A stretch of DNA of 64,000 nucleotides from Actinomycetales bacterium SN12 (GTDB lineage: Bacteria > Actinomycetota > Actinomycetes > Actinomycetales > Microbacteriaceae). The notes below the pieces were generated by a model. It did no database searches. It was not told the origin of the DNA and was given only the letters and a program-made list of their open reading frames with translations. The position numbers were made by a program, and so were the translations under genes. Shown in pieces: positions 55,728 through 63,981 of this stretch. Location: positions 186,001-250,000 of the forward strand of contig PJCV01000002.1 in NCBI GenBank assembly GCA_002837415.1, in the 5' to 3' direction. Each line of letters opens with the position of its first letter. The stretch's first letter is position 1.

Positions 55728-56977
55728 CGTGCTCCCTTCGGCGCGGGGACGCCGCGCGCGCGGATGGCCTGGTACACGCGGCGGGCGTTCTGCCCGTCGC
55801 GATGCGCGTGCATGTGCGCGCTGAGTTCGGCCGAGCGTGCGGAGCGCTCTGCCCTGACCGTGTCGTCCGACAGCACCGCGTCGAGCTGATCGAGAGCCCC
55901 CGGCCAGTCGGTCGCATGATCGTCACCCGCGACGTCGGAGTATCGCCCGTAGAAGCCGCGCTCATGGGCGTACTGCTCGGCATCCGGTGCCAGGTACACG
56001 ACCGGCATGGCCAGCAGGCCCACGTCATAGGCCATCGACGAGTAGTCGGTGATGAGCACGTCCACCCGCGGCAGCGCCGGTGTGACATCGGCGAGCAGGT
56101 CGGAGTTCAACATCCGCACCCGTCCGCTCGACCACGGCGGCGCATACGCGCCGGCGCCGAGCGGATGCGACCGGATGAACAGGAGGGCATCGTGCTTCTC
56201 GAGCAGCCGAACGATCTCGACCCACTGTGCGGCGGTCGGGACGGCCGGGTCTGGCGCGCCGTCGCGCCAGGTCGGCGCGTACAGCAGCACGCGCTGCCCG
56301 GTGAGCACGGGGCCCGTGCGGGTGAGCAGCTGTGTCGCGGTCGCGCGCCGCTGCCGGTCGGATCCGCTCGAGAGCACGTCGACGCGCGGCTCGCCCGTCA
56401 CGACGACGCGGTCGTGGCCGAGGCCGAAGGCCGATTCCAGTCGTCCGCGCGAGCGATGCGAAGCGGCGGGCAGCACCTGGATGCGCTGCGCCGCTCCGCG
56501 GTACAGCGCCGTCAGCAGCCGACGCAGCGCAGCGGCGCCCGGCAGCCCCGGCGGCACCTGCGCCGTGATCGGCGAGTCGAGTCCGATGCGCTTGAGCGGG
56601 ATGCCGTGCCACAGCTGCACGACGAACGCGTCGCTGCTGCCGTATCTGTTCACATCCCCCAGTCCGTGCGTGACGACGATCACGCCGGCGCGGGTGGTCG
56701 CCCACCAGCCGCGGACGCTGTCACGAGGGACGGTGCGGATGCCCAGTGCTCTGGCGTCCTCAGCATCCTGCGGCGAGCGCGCCAGCCAGAGCACGCGGTG
56801 CCCCGCCTCGGCCGCGACGCGGTACATCGCGAGGGCTCCGTCGCCGACACCGGCCCCGCAGCCGAAGACCCATCTGTCGCCGCGCGGGATCAGCAGTGCC
56901 GCGACGCGTCCTGTGGCATACAGCGGCATCCGAAGCAGCTTCGCCGCGTTGCCGGAGCCGAATGAGAAGGACGCCAC
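55724..56977 (-). CDS. CDP-glycerol glycerophosphotransferase family (TagB-like)
   Basis: The 417-aa protein has VQLWHGIPLKRIG (catalytic His), VVVTGEPRVDVL, RVLLYAPTWRDG, LFIRSHPLG and VLITDYSSMAYDVGLLAMP. It is the form usually acting as primase (TagB) rather than polymerase, judged by size and by its place before the TagF-like gene. The GTG at 56977 lies 6 bases after a TAGGCT box within the loop of the upstream hairpin. The ATG at 56929 is an alternative start. Confidence 0.88.
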   Translation of the reverse strand: MASFSFGSGNAAKLLRMPLYATGRVAALLIPRGDRWVFGCGAGVGDGALAMYRVAAEAGHRVLWLARSPQDAEDARALGIRTVPRDSVRGWWATTRAGVIVVTHGLGDVNRYGSSDAFVVQLWHGIPLKRIGLDSPITAQVPPGLPGAAALRRLLTALYRGAAQRIQVLPAASHRSRGRLESAFGLGHDRVVVTGEPRVDVLSSGSDRQRRATATQLLTRTGPVLTGQRVLLYAPTWRDGAPDPAVPTAAQWVEIVRLLEKHDALLFIRSHPLGAGAYAPPWSSGRVRMLNSDLLADVTPALPRVDVLITDYSSMAYDVGLLAMPVVYLAPDAEQYAHERGFYGRYSDVAGDDHATDWPGALDQLDAVLSDDTVRAERSARSAELSAHMHAHRDGQNARRVYQAIRARGVPAPKGAR

Positions 56978-57010
56978 CTCGCGAGCCTATCGCGGGGTGG
57001 CGTCCTTCTC
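56964..57010 (-). terminator. Terminator hairpin of the HtrA gene with a promoter in its loop
   Basis: GAGAAGGACGCCACC (56964-56978) pairs perfectly with GGTGGCGTCCTTCTC (56996-57010), a 15-bp stem with a 17-base loop, 20 bases after the HtrA stop. The loop contains TAGGCT (56989-56984) on the minus strand, and the GTG start of the next gene (56977) lies in the distal arm. In read-through RNA the start codon would be paired; in RNA begun at the loop promoter it would be free. Confidence 0.7.
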
Positions 57011-57030
57011 GGGGAGTCGGCTGGCAGAGC

Positions 57031-58599
57031 TCAGAGCTTCAGCTCGCCGAGCGTCACCTTCGCCTCGTAGGTCTTTCCGGAGCGGACGTAGCTCAGCGTC
57101 GCGTCGCTGCCGGCGGCCGCCGCGCGCACCTGGGCGGTGAGGTCGCTGGCGCCGGTGATCGGCACGCCGTTGAACCGGGTGACGACGTCTCCGCGCTGCA
57201 GCCCTGCCTCAGCTGCCGCACCGCCCGCCGTCGGGGTGTCGATCACGGCACCGGCGACCGACGCGCCCTTCACACTCGACGCGTCGCGCACGGTGGCGCC
57301 GAGCAGACCGTGCGTGGCGGCGCCGTCGGCGATGATCTCCTCGGCGACGCGCTGGGCGATGTTCGACGGGATGGCGAAGCCGAGGCCGATGGATCCCGCC
57401 TCGCTCGACGACGACGAGCCGCCGGCGGTCGCGATCGCGACGTTGATGCCGATCAGGCTGCCCTTGCTGTCGACGAGCGCGCCACCGGAGTTGCCGGGGT
57501 TGATGGCCGCGTCGGTCTGGATCACGGCGATCGAGATCGACTGCTTCGCCTGCTGCTGGCCCATGCCGGGGATGTCGAACTGGAACGGGTTGCCGCTGCC
57601 GCCCTGCTCGCCCTCGCTGTCGGGCTGCTCCGAGTTGTCGGGAAGCGCCGATGAGGCGACCTCGATGCTGCGGTTCAGCGCGCTGACGATGCCCGTGGTG
57701 ACCGAGTTCGACAGGCCGAGGGGTGCGCCCACCGCGACGGCGGTGTCGCCGACGTTGAGCTTGCTGGAATCGGCCATCTCGATCGGTGTGAGGTCCTTCG
57801 CCCCCTCGAGCTTGATGACAGCGAGGTCGTACACCGGATCGGTGCCGACGACGCTCGCTTCGAAGATGCGGCCGTCGGAGGTCGTGACGCGGATGGTCGG
57901 GTCGGCTACCGCGCCGCCGAGGGTGACCACGTGCGTGTTGGTCAGGACGTGACCTTCTTTGTCGAGGATCACTCCCGATCCGCTGCCCGACTCGCTGGAG
58001 CCGGCGACCTCGATCGTCACCACCGACGGCAGCACCTCGGTGGCGATGGCGGTGGTCTCGTTGACCGAGCCCGGGTTGTTGACCGTGACGCTCTGCGGCC
58101 CGGTCTCCGACTGCGACGCCGGCTGGTTGAACACGGCGGTGCCGATGGCGCTGCCGCCGAAGCCGGCGACCCCGCCGACGAGCGCCGCGGCGAGGATGAG
58201 GCCGGCGACCTTCACGGCTCCGCCGCCCTTCCTGTGCTCGGTGCCGTGCGCGCCGGCCTGGCCGGTGGATCTGGCAGGGGCGGCGACCAGCGTCGGGTCG
58301 AGGGTGAGCGTGGGCTGCTCGCCGGATGACGGCGATCCCGTCGGGTGCGGCGGCTGAGGCATCCCCTGCTGCGGAGCGCCGTAGGGGGCGCCGCCGGGCT
58401 GGGTGCCGGGCCCGAAGGCCCCACCGGACTGCGGCGGGACGCCATACGGGGCGCCCGGCTGCGGTGACGCGGGGGCCTGCCACCGCGCCTGGTCGGAGCC
58501 GAAGTGCGAGGGCACGTGCTGACCCGGCGTCGACGACGGCGGGGTCGGAGCCGAGGCCTCGGGGTTCGAGGGCTGGTCGGGGGTGCTGTTGTCGTTCAT
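57031..58599 (-). CDS. HtrA/DegP-type serine protease with PDZ domain
   Basis: The 522-aa protein has a Pro/Gly/Gln-rich cytosolic N-terminus (~125 residues), one membrane helix at ~129-151, a trypsin-like domain with catalytic His223 (TNTHVV), Asp258 (VYDLAVIKLE) and Ser371 (NPGNSGGALV), and a PDZ domain at ~425-520 (GGAAAEAGLQRGDVVTRFNG). It works outside the membrane in quality control of wall and membrane proteins. An AAGGAG site precedes the ATG. It is monocistronic or leads into the hairpin at 57010. Confidence 0.94.
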   Translation of the reverse strand: MNDNSTPDQPSNPEASAPTPPSSTPGQHVPSHFGSDQARWQAPASPQPGAPYGVPPQSGGAFGPGTQPGGAPYGAPQQGMPQPPHPTGSPSSGEQPTLTLDPTLVAAPARSTGQAGAHGTEHRKGGGAVKVAGLILAAALVGGVAGFGGSAIGTAVFNQPASQSETGPQSVTVNNPGSVNETTAIATEVLPSVVTIEVAGSSESGSGSGVILDKEGHVLTNTHVVTLGGAVADPTIRVTTSDGRIFEASVVGTDPVYDLAVIKLEGAKDLTPIEMADSSKLNVGDTAVAVGAPLGLSNSVTTGIVSALNRSIEVASSALPDNSEQPDSEGEQGGSGNPFQFDIPGMGQQQAKQSISIAVIQTDAAINPGNSGGALVDSKGSLIGINVAIATAGGSSSSSEAGSIGLGFAIPSNIAQRVAEEIIADGAATHGLLGATVRDASSVKGASVAGAVIDTPTAGGAAAEAGLQRGDVVTRFNGVPITGASDLTAQVRAAAAGSDATLSYVRSGKTYEAKVTLGELKL

Positions 58600-58683
58600 C
58601 TTCTGCTCCTTCTCAATGCCCTATCAGAGTGACAACCGAGTCTGTGCGTTTCGTATGCCGCCGATGACATTCACCTATGGTCT

Positions 58684-58689
58684 TAGCCT
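58684..58689 (+). promoter_or_regulatory. Leaderless-type -10 box (TAGCCT) for the aminotransferase
   Basis: TAGCCT ends 7 bases before ATG 58697 and no ribosome site is seen. This supports the start at 58697 rather than the upstream ATGs. Confidence 0.55.
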
Positions 58690-58696
58690 GTTCTGC

Positions 58697-59896
58697 ATGG
58701 ATGTCATATCAGGAGCCTGGCGCCGCACCGCTGCGGGAGCCGGTCTGCTCTCCCCCGACGGCCGGGTCGCCCCCACCATCTTCGCCGAGATGTCGGCGGC
58801 AGCGGCGCGAACCGGGTCAGTGAATCTCGGCCAGGGCTTTCCGGATGAGGATGGTCCGGCTCAGGTGCTGGAGGCGGCGAGGGATGCCATCGCGCGCGGC
58901 GCGAACCAGTACCCGCCGGGCCGCGGCGGCCCGGATCTGCTCACCGCGATCAGCGAGCACCAGCGCCGCTTCTACGGACTGGAGGTCGATCCGGACACCG
59001 AGGTCCTGGTGACGGCGGGTGCGACCGAGGCGCTGACCGCCACCCTGCTCGCGCTGATCGACGGCCCCGACGACGAGGTCGTCGTCTTCGAGCCCTACTA
59101 CGACTCGTATGCCGCCGCCGTGGCGCTGGCCGGCGCCCGGCTGCGCACCGTACCGCTGCGCCGGCCCGACTTCCAGCCCGATCTCGACGAACTCGCCGCG
59201 GTGGTGAACGATCGCACCCGGATGATCCTCGTCAACGACCCGCACAATCCCACCGGCGCCGTGTTCACGCCCGAGGTGCAGGCGGAGATCGTGCGGCTGG
59301 CGAACCTGCACGACGCGGTGATCGTGACCGACGAGGTGTACGAGCATCTGTCCTTCCACGCACCTCACGTGCCGATCGCGACGCTGCCGGGAGCCGCCGA
59401 GCGCACGCTCACGATCTCCTCGGCGGGCAAGACGTTCTCGACCACGGGGTGGAAGATCGGCTGGGTGCACGGACCTGCGGCTCTGATCACCGCGGTGCTG
59501 ACCGTGAAGCAGTTCCTCACCTATGTGAACGGCTCGGCGTTCCAGCCCGCCATCGCGGTCGGGCTGCGCCTGCCCGACGCCTACTTCGACAGCGCGGCGG
59601 CGACCATGCTGCGCAAGCACGAGCTGCTCGGCGACGCGCTGCGCGCGGCGGGCTTCGACGTGTCCGCCCCGCAGGGCGGCTACTTCACCGTCGCGGATGC
59701 CACGGCGCTGGGCGGCGCGGACGCCGCGGCGTTCTGTCGCGCCCTGCCGGAGCGCGTCGGGGTCGCGGCGATTCCGATCAGCGCCTTCGTCACGGCGGGG
59801 AATCAGGGGCAGTATGCCGGCCTCGTGCGCTTCGCCGCGTGCAAGCGCGTCGACGTGCTCGAGGAAGCCGGCCGGAGGCTGGCGGGATTGCGCTGA
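58697..59896 (+). CDS. Class I/II pyridoxal-phosphate aminotransferase
   Basis: The 399-aa enzyme shows NLGQGFPDEDGP, QYPPGRGGPDL, VTAGATEALTATLLAL, NDPHNPTG (184-187), VTDEVYEHLSF and SSAGKTFSTTGWKIGW with the PLP lysine K245. This set is closest to the methionine/kynurenine/DapC-like aminotransferase branch (YbdL type). The reaction is transfer of an amino group between an amino acid and a 2-oxo acid; the exact substrate is unclear. It is convergent with the nitrilase-family gene; such pairs occur in 2-oxoglutaramate salvage with omega-amidase, an attractive but unproven link. Confidence 0.9.
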   Translation: MDVISGAWRRTAAGAGLLSPDGRVAPTIFAEMSAAAARTGSVNLGQGFPDEDGPAQVLEAARDAIARGANQYPPGRGGPDLLTAISEHQRRFYGLEVDPDTEVLVTAGATEALTATLLALIDGPDDEVVVFEPYYDSYAAAVALAGARLRTVPLRRPDFQPDLDELAAVVNDRTRMILVNDPHNPTGAVFTPEVQAEIVRLANLHDAVIVTDEVYEHLSFHAPHVPIATLPGAAERTLTISSAGKTFSTTGWKIGWVHGPAALITAVLTVKQFLTYVNGSAFQPAIAVGLRLPDAYFDSAAATMLRKHELLGDALRAAGFDVSAPQGGYFTVADATALGGADAAAFCRALPERVGVAAIPISAFVTAGNQGQYAGLVRFAACKRVDVLEEAGRRLAGLR

Positions 59897-59926
59897 CGCG
59901 CGGGCCGGATTCCTGTTCGCACGCGG

Positions 59927-60730
59927 TCAGCGCGGCACGACGCGGTAGCGGCGCAGCCGCAGCGACGGGTTCGTCTCGCGCGTGCGGGCGATCAGCTCCG
60001 GGTCGAGGGATGCCACGGCCACTCCCTCCCCCGCGCTGACGCCCGCGACCACCACGCCCTGCGGGTCGATCACCTGCGTGTAGCCCACGCCGACCGGTGC
60101 CGGATGGTCGGCCGCGACCACGTACGCGGTGTTCTCGATGGCTCGTGCGGTGAGCAGCGTGTTCCAGTGGTGCTCCTTGAGCGGGCCGCGTACCCACTCG
60201 GCAGGCACGATCAGGGCATCCGCACCGGCATCCACCAGCGTCCTCGCCACCTCAGGGAAGCGCAGGTCGTAACAGGTCATCAGTCCGAACCGCATGCCGA
60301 ACGCGTCGAAGACGGCGGGGTCGCCGAGTTCGCCCGGCTCGATCCAGTCCGACTCCCGCTGCCCGAATGCGTCGTACAGGTGCTGCTTGCGATAGAGCGC
60401 CTGCACACCGGCATCCGACACCGCGACGACGGTGTTGTGCACCCGCCCGGCGTCGGCCGTCTCGACCATCCCGGCGACCACGACGACGCCGTGCTGGGCG
60501 GCCAGCGCGCGCAGGGTGTCGACGAACGTGCCGTCCAGGCTCTCCGCGTGCTGCGCGAGGGTCTCGTCCATCTCCGCGGTGAAGTAGTTCGAGTACTCCG
60601 GCAGCACGACGAGGTCCGCGCCGCGCTGTGCAGCCGAGGCGACGAGCTCGCCGATCCGCTCCCGGTTGCGCTCGGGTGAGGCATCCGGAGCGAACTGGCA
60701 CACGGCGACGAGAGGAGTGGCTGCGGTCAT
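59927..60730 (-). CDS. Carbon-nitrogen hydrolase (nitrilase superfamily)
   Basis: ATG 60730 gives 267 aa. The catalytic triad is clear: Glu45 (VVLPEYSNYF), Lys115 (YRKQHLYDAF) and Cys153 (MTCYDLRFPE). HWNTLLTARAIEN and a C-terminal beta-strand section complete the fold. The Nit2/omega-amidase or amide-hydrolase branch is likely. It follows the MFS gene by 14 bases and ends near the convergent aminotransferase. The frame that starts at 60991 runs through the transporter gene and was rejected. Confidence 0.92.
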   Translation of the reverse strand: MTAATPLVAVCQFAPDASPERNRERIGELVASAAQRGADLVVLPEYSNYFTAEMDETLAQHAESLDGTFVDTLRALAAQHGVVVVAGMVETADAGRVHNTVVAVSDAGVQALYRKQHLYDAFGQRESDWIEPGELGDPAVFDAFGMRFGLMTCYDLRFPEVARTLVDAGADALIVPAEWVRGPLKEHHWNTLLTARAIENTAYVVAADHPAPVGVGYTQVIDPQGVVVAGVSAGEGVAVASLDPELIARTRETNPSLRLRRYRVVPR

Positions 60731-60744
60731 GCTGCCATCCTCCC

Positions 60745-62157
60745 TCACTCCCGCGGTGCGAGCGCTCTGCTCTCGGGTGCGGTGAAGGCCGTGCGGGTAC
60801 CCCTTCGCTCGAGCGAGAATGCGCTGAGCTCGGCCTCGACGCGGCGTGTGTACGGCAGGAAGAGCAGGGCGACGGCGCCGACGAGAGCGAACACGATCGG
60901 CACCGCGGCCGTGGCGAGGCGGATGCCGAGCTGCGCGCTCTCGGACTGCACCTCCGCGTTCTGGTCGTACCCGAAGGCGCTGATCAGCCACAGGTAGAGC
61001 GCGGTCTGGCTGCCGATCAGGGGCGCCGACATCAGTGCGCGCAGCGCGGCGAACGAACCGGTCTTGCGCGTGCCGGTGTTCCGCTCGTTCTCATCGACGA
61101 GCGCGGCCTCCAGCGGCGCGCCCGCGGTCATCATGATGTGCCGCCCGCTCATCAGCACGATGTAGCACAGCAGCGCGTGCCACCACTGCGTGGCGAAGAG
61201 CAGCGCGGCCAGCCCCAGCACGTACGGGAGCAGGCCGATGAAGATGCTCGTCCGACTGCCGATGCGCTTGATGGCACGGGCGAACAGCGGCAGCAGCAGC
61301 AGCACGACGGCCATGGATCCCACGTCGGTGATGGTGGCCTCGGTGCCGGAGCTGCGGATCACGTGATCCATGAAGTACAGGAATGCCGTGAAGTACATCC
61401 CCATGGGCGCGAGCGCCGTGGCGCTCCAGGCGAACCACGCCCAGAACGCGCGCATGCGCAGGATCGAGCGGGCATCCGCCGCCAATTGACGCCAGGTGAC
61501 GGTCTGCTCCCCCGCGTCGCCGTGCTCGTACAGCTCGGGCGGGTCCTTCAGCCGCAGCACCGGGATGAGGTAGAGCGCCGCGTTCAGCGCGACCACGCCC
61601 ATGAGAATCGTGGCCATCGTGGTGTGCTCGGTGACCGTGTCGCCGACCAGCAGCTGCGTTGCGACGATGGTGGCGAACGCGGAGGTGACGTTGCCGATCC
61701 ACGTCTTGCCGACCTCGATGTCGATGCGGTCCTCACGCGCGGGCGCGGCGAGATAGATGTAGCTGGTCGTCGCGATGAGGTAGAAGGTCGACGCGACGTC
61801 GAACAGGAACAGCTCGATGAGGAACACCCACAGCAGAGTCGTCTGCGACCACGACGGGTCGCTCCACGCCATGGCGACGAGCCCGAGCAGCATGAACGGC
61901 ACCGTCGTGCGCATCACCCGCAGGAACTTGCCGCTGCCCGGTCGGTAGCGCATCTTGTCGAGAACGACCCCGAAGACCGGATCGTTGATGACGTTCCAGA
62001 TGTTGAAGGCCAGATAGACCCATCCCACGTAGGCCGGATCGAGGCCGATGACGTCGGTGTAGAACTTCACGTACACGTTGTGGATGACCACGTTCGACAT
62101 CCACGTCGCCGGCAGGGGCGTCGACAGCAGCGCCTTCTGACGGAACGTGAGGGCCAT
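60745..62157 (-). CDS. MFS_2/GPH-type sugar symporter
   Basis: The 470-aa protein has about twelve membrane helices. NVINDPVFGVVLDKMRYRPGSGKF is replaced here by its key parts: NVINDPVFGVVLDK and RPGSGKF, a loop typical of the glycoside-pentoside-hexuronide:cation symporter family. It probably imports a glycoside by sodium or proton symport. It lies 6 bases from the GH5 gene in one operon, so its substrate is likely the glycoside that this enzyme hydrolyses. Confidence 0.87.
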   Translation of the reverse strand: MALTFRQKALLSTPLPATWMSNVVIHNVYVKFYTDVIGLDPAYVGWVYLAFNIWNVINDPVFGVVLDKMRYRPGSGKFLRVMRTTVPFMLLGLVAMAWSDPSWSQTTLLWVFLIELFLFDVASTFYLIATTSYIYLAAPAREDRIDIEVGKTWIGNVTSAFATIVATQLLVGDTVTEHTTMATILMGVVALNAALYLIPVLRLKDPPELYEHGDAGEQTVTWRQLAADARSILRMRAFWAWFAWSATALAPMGMYFTAFLYFMDHVIRSSGTEATITDVGSMAVVLLLLPLFARAIKRIGSRTSIFIGLLPYVLGLAALLFATQWWHALLCYIVLMSGRHIMMTAGAPLEAALVDENERNTGTRKTGSFAALRALMSAPLIGSQTALYLWLISAFGYDQNAEVQSESAQLGIRLATAAVPIVFALVGAVALLFLPYTRRVEAELSAFSLERRGTRTAFTAPESRALAPRE

Positions 62158-62163
62158 CGCGCG

Positions 62164-63660
62164 CTACCCCACTGTCAGTTCGTACTCGCCCATCCCTGCG
62201 GGAACGGTGACCCAGAGGCCGTCGCGCTCGGCCTGCACCGCTCGCCCGTCGCACGTGGCCCGCGGCTCTCCGGCGGGCGCGAAGAACACCGACGGAGCAC
62301 CGGTCTCCGCGCCCTGCCACTGAGCATGCAGCGCACCGCCGTCGACGCGCCATCGCAGTCCGTCGCCGGCGAAGGCGACCGGGCGCGGCCTGGTCAGTGC
62401 TCCCGCCGCCTCGGAGCCCGCGAAGCCCTCCTGCCAGCACCAGTACGTCCACGACCAGCCGCGCTCATCGAAGAGATCCTGCAGCGCGGTGGCATGACTC
62501 GCCACACCCGTGCCGAGATCCAAGGCGCCCCACTCGCCGACGATCACGGGCACGCCGAGGCGCTCAGCCGTCTCGGCGTGCCGGGCGAAGATGGTCGCCG
62601 CTCGGATGTCGCTCGACAGGCTTATCGCCGGAGTGTCGACGGTGAGGTCGTACCCGTGCGGTGAGTACACCTCGCCGGGGTCGTCGAGCGGGGGCTGGCC
62701 CGACGGGATGCCGAGATTTGCGAAGTAGCTGTGCTCGCGCAGGATCAGCCCGTGCGGATCGACGGTGCGCACGGCGTCGGTGACGCGCGCCATGAGCGGG
62801 GCGACGCTGCGCTGCTCGAACTCGGCGACGAGCGGATTCACGGCATCGCCCACAGCTCGGTGCACGTCCTCGTCCTCGAGGTGCGCGAGCTGGCGCAGCT
62901 TCGCCTCGGGATCGGCGAAGTCCGACAGCAGCTGCTCCGGCTGCTGGCCGGTCGCCTGGGCGAAAGCACCGATGAGCGCGCCGAAGATCTGCGGAGCGGC
63001 GCTGCCCGGGGCGGGCTCGTTGAGCAGGTCGTAGCCGGCGACGGCGGGATGGCGTCCCAGTCGCGCGGCCACGTGCGCCCACATAGCGGCGAAGCGATCC
63101 TGCAGCCCGAAACCGCCAGGCCCCGACGCGTTGCGCCAGAATGCGTCCAGAGCCTCGTGCACCGCGACGCTGGACAGGTAGGCATCGCTCCACAGCTCGG
63201 TGGGCTCGAATTCCTGTGCGGTGAGGGTCGCCCAGTGCGGCGCACCGTCACCGAAGCGCTGGGAGTAGAGATCCTGGTGCGCGTCGAGGACCGCGAGCAT
63301 GCCGGCCTCGTGGATGAGGTCGAGCTGCTCGTCGAGCCAGTCGAGGTAGGCCTCGTCGTACGCCCCGGGGCGCGGCTCGACAGCCGCCCAGATCACGCCC
63401 AGGCGCACGAGGGTGAATCCCCGCGCCGCGAGATCCGCGATGTCCTCCGCCGTCCATTCCCCGCGGAAGCCTCTCGCTGTGAAGTCGCCGATCTCGCTGC
63501 CGCCGCCCTTGGCCACGAGGTTGATGCCGTGCAGCACACGATGACGCCCGTGCACGTCGCGGAGTCGGGCTGCGTCGCTGCGCAGCGGCGGCGGACCGGG
63601 CCGCGGCGCAGGGTCCTCCGCGACGGCGCTGCGGACGGGGATGCGGATCTCATCGGTCAT
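62164..63660 (-). CDS. GH5 family glycosidase, endoglycoceramidase-like, cytosolic
   Basis: The 498-aa enzyme has the GH5 barrel landmarks: RVLHGINLVAKG, FTLVRLGVIWAAVEP, DAHQDLYSQRFGDGAPHWA, YDLLNEPAPG with acid/base Glu216, YSPHGYD and VIVGEWGAL with nucleophile Glu376. A beta-sandwich domain follows after ~410. DxHQDxYS and GAPxWA are marks of the endoglycoceramidase-like branch. There is no signal peptide, so it should act in the cytosol on an imported glycoside, unlike secreted endoglycoceramidases. It starts an operon with the symporter and the amidase, controlled by the palindrome at 63706. Confidence 0.88.
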   Translation of the reverse strand: MTDEIRIPVRSAVAEDPAPRPGPPPLRSDAARLRDVHGRHRVLHGINLVAKGGGSEIGDFTARGFRGEWTAEDIADLAARGFTLVRLGVIWAAVEPRPGAYDEAYLDWLDEQLDLIHEAGMLAVLDAHQDLYSQRFGDGAPHWATLTAQEFEPTELWSDAYLSSVAVHEALDAFWRNASGPGGFGLQDRFAAMWAHVAARLGRHPAVAGYDLLNEPAPGSAAPQIFGALIGAFAQATGQQPEQLLSDFADPEAKLRQLAHLEDEDVHRAVGDAVNPLVAEFEQRSVAPLMARVTDAVRTVDPHGLILREHSYFANLGIPSGQPPLDDPGEVYSPHGYDLTVDTPAISLSSDIRAATIFARHAETAERLGVPVIVGEWGALDLGTGVASHATALQDLFDERGWSWTYWCWQEGFAGSEAAGALTRPRPVAFAGDGLRWRVDGGALHAQWQGAETGAPSVFFAPAGEPRATCDGRAVQAERDGLWVTVPAGMGEYELTVG

Positions 63661-63705
63661 GTCGCTCTCCGGCGGACCTCGTCGTCCGCGTGCTCAGACA
63701 GGAGC

Positions 63706-63719
63706 GGGACAGCTGTCCC
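63706..63719. promoter_or_regulatory. 14-bp perfect palindrome, probable operator
   Basis: GGGACAGCTGTCCC is a perfect palindrome lying 46 bases before the GH5 start, just after the -10-like box at 63734-63729. Placement and central CG-free symmetry suit a LacI- or GntR-type repressor site blocking transcription of the GH5-symporter operon. No regulator gene is seen in the window. Confidence 0.6.
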
Positions 63720-63728
63720 ACTGCTCGG

Positions 63729-63734
63729 AGGCTA
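63729..63734 (-). promoter_or_regulatory. Candidate -10 box (TAGCCT) for the GH5 operon
   Basis: TAGCCT on the minus strand would start transcription near 63722, at the edge of the palindromic operator, leaving a leader of about 60 bases. A clear -35 is not visible. Confidence 0.45.
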
Positions 63735-63781
63735 GCCTGTCCGCTCCGCGCGGGCCAGAGGCGAGATCGCGGCGGCAACGA

Positions 63782-63813
63782 AAAAGGCTCGGTCCTTGCG
63801 GACCGAGCCTTTT
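63782..63813 (-). terminator. Rho-independent terminator of tRNA-Met
   Basis: A 14-bp perfect stem (AAAAGGCTCGGTCC with GGACCGAGCCTTTT) and a 4-base loop lie 7 bases after the tRNA end and finish in a run of T on the minus strand. It is the clearest intrinsic terminator in the window and would also stop plus-strand RNA. Confidence 0.9.
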
Positions 63814-63820
63814 CCTCTTG

Positions 63821-63894
63821 TTGCGGGGACAGGATTTGAACCTGCGACCTCCGGGTTATGAGCCCGGCGAGCTACCGAACTGCTCCACCCCGCG
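63821..63894 (-). tRNA. Initiator tRNA-Met (CAU)
   Basis: The 74-base gene starts CGCGGGG and has the anticodon loop CTCATAA closed by GGG/CCC, the three G-C pairs specific for initiator tRNA. The first base C faces A at position 72 (mismatch), the second initiator hallmark. The T-loop GGTTCAAATCC is normal. The 3' CCA is not encoded (CAA follows). A TAGGCT box about 12 bases upstream on the minus strand (63911-63906) is a possible -10. Confidence 0.97.
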
Positions 63895-63944
63895 GCACGT
63901 TTTATAGCCTAACACGGCTTCAGGGAGAGGGCGAATCGAGGGCG

Positions 63945-63981
63945 GCCGGCAGACGCACACGGGCGTGTCGCGTCTGCCGGC
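63945..63981. terminator. Hairpin near the right edge, probable terminator
   Basis: GCCGGCAGACGC (63945-63956) pairs with GCGTCTGCCGGC (63970-63981), extended by ACAC/GTGT in the loop. A minus-strand TAA at 63990-63988 lies just before it, so it may end a gene continuing beyond the window, of which only a few codons would be visible. There is no T-run. Confidence 0.5.

Noticed and set aside
60628..62664. 678-codon open frame on the plus strand
   Set aside because: Antisense to the symporter and GH5 genes; composition is Arg/His/Gln-rich without a fold.
63641..63907. 88-codon open frame across the tRNA
   Set aside because: It reads through the terminator and the tRNA-Met gene on the opposite strand.
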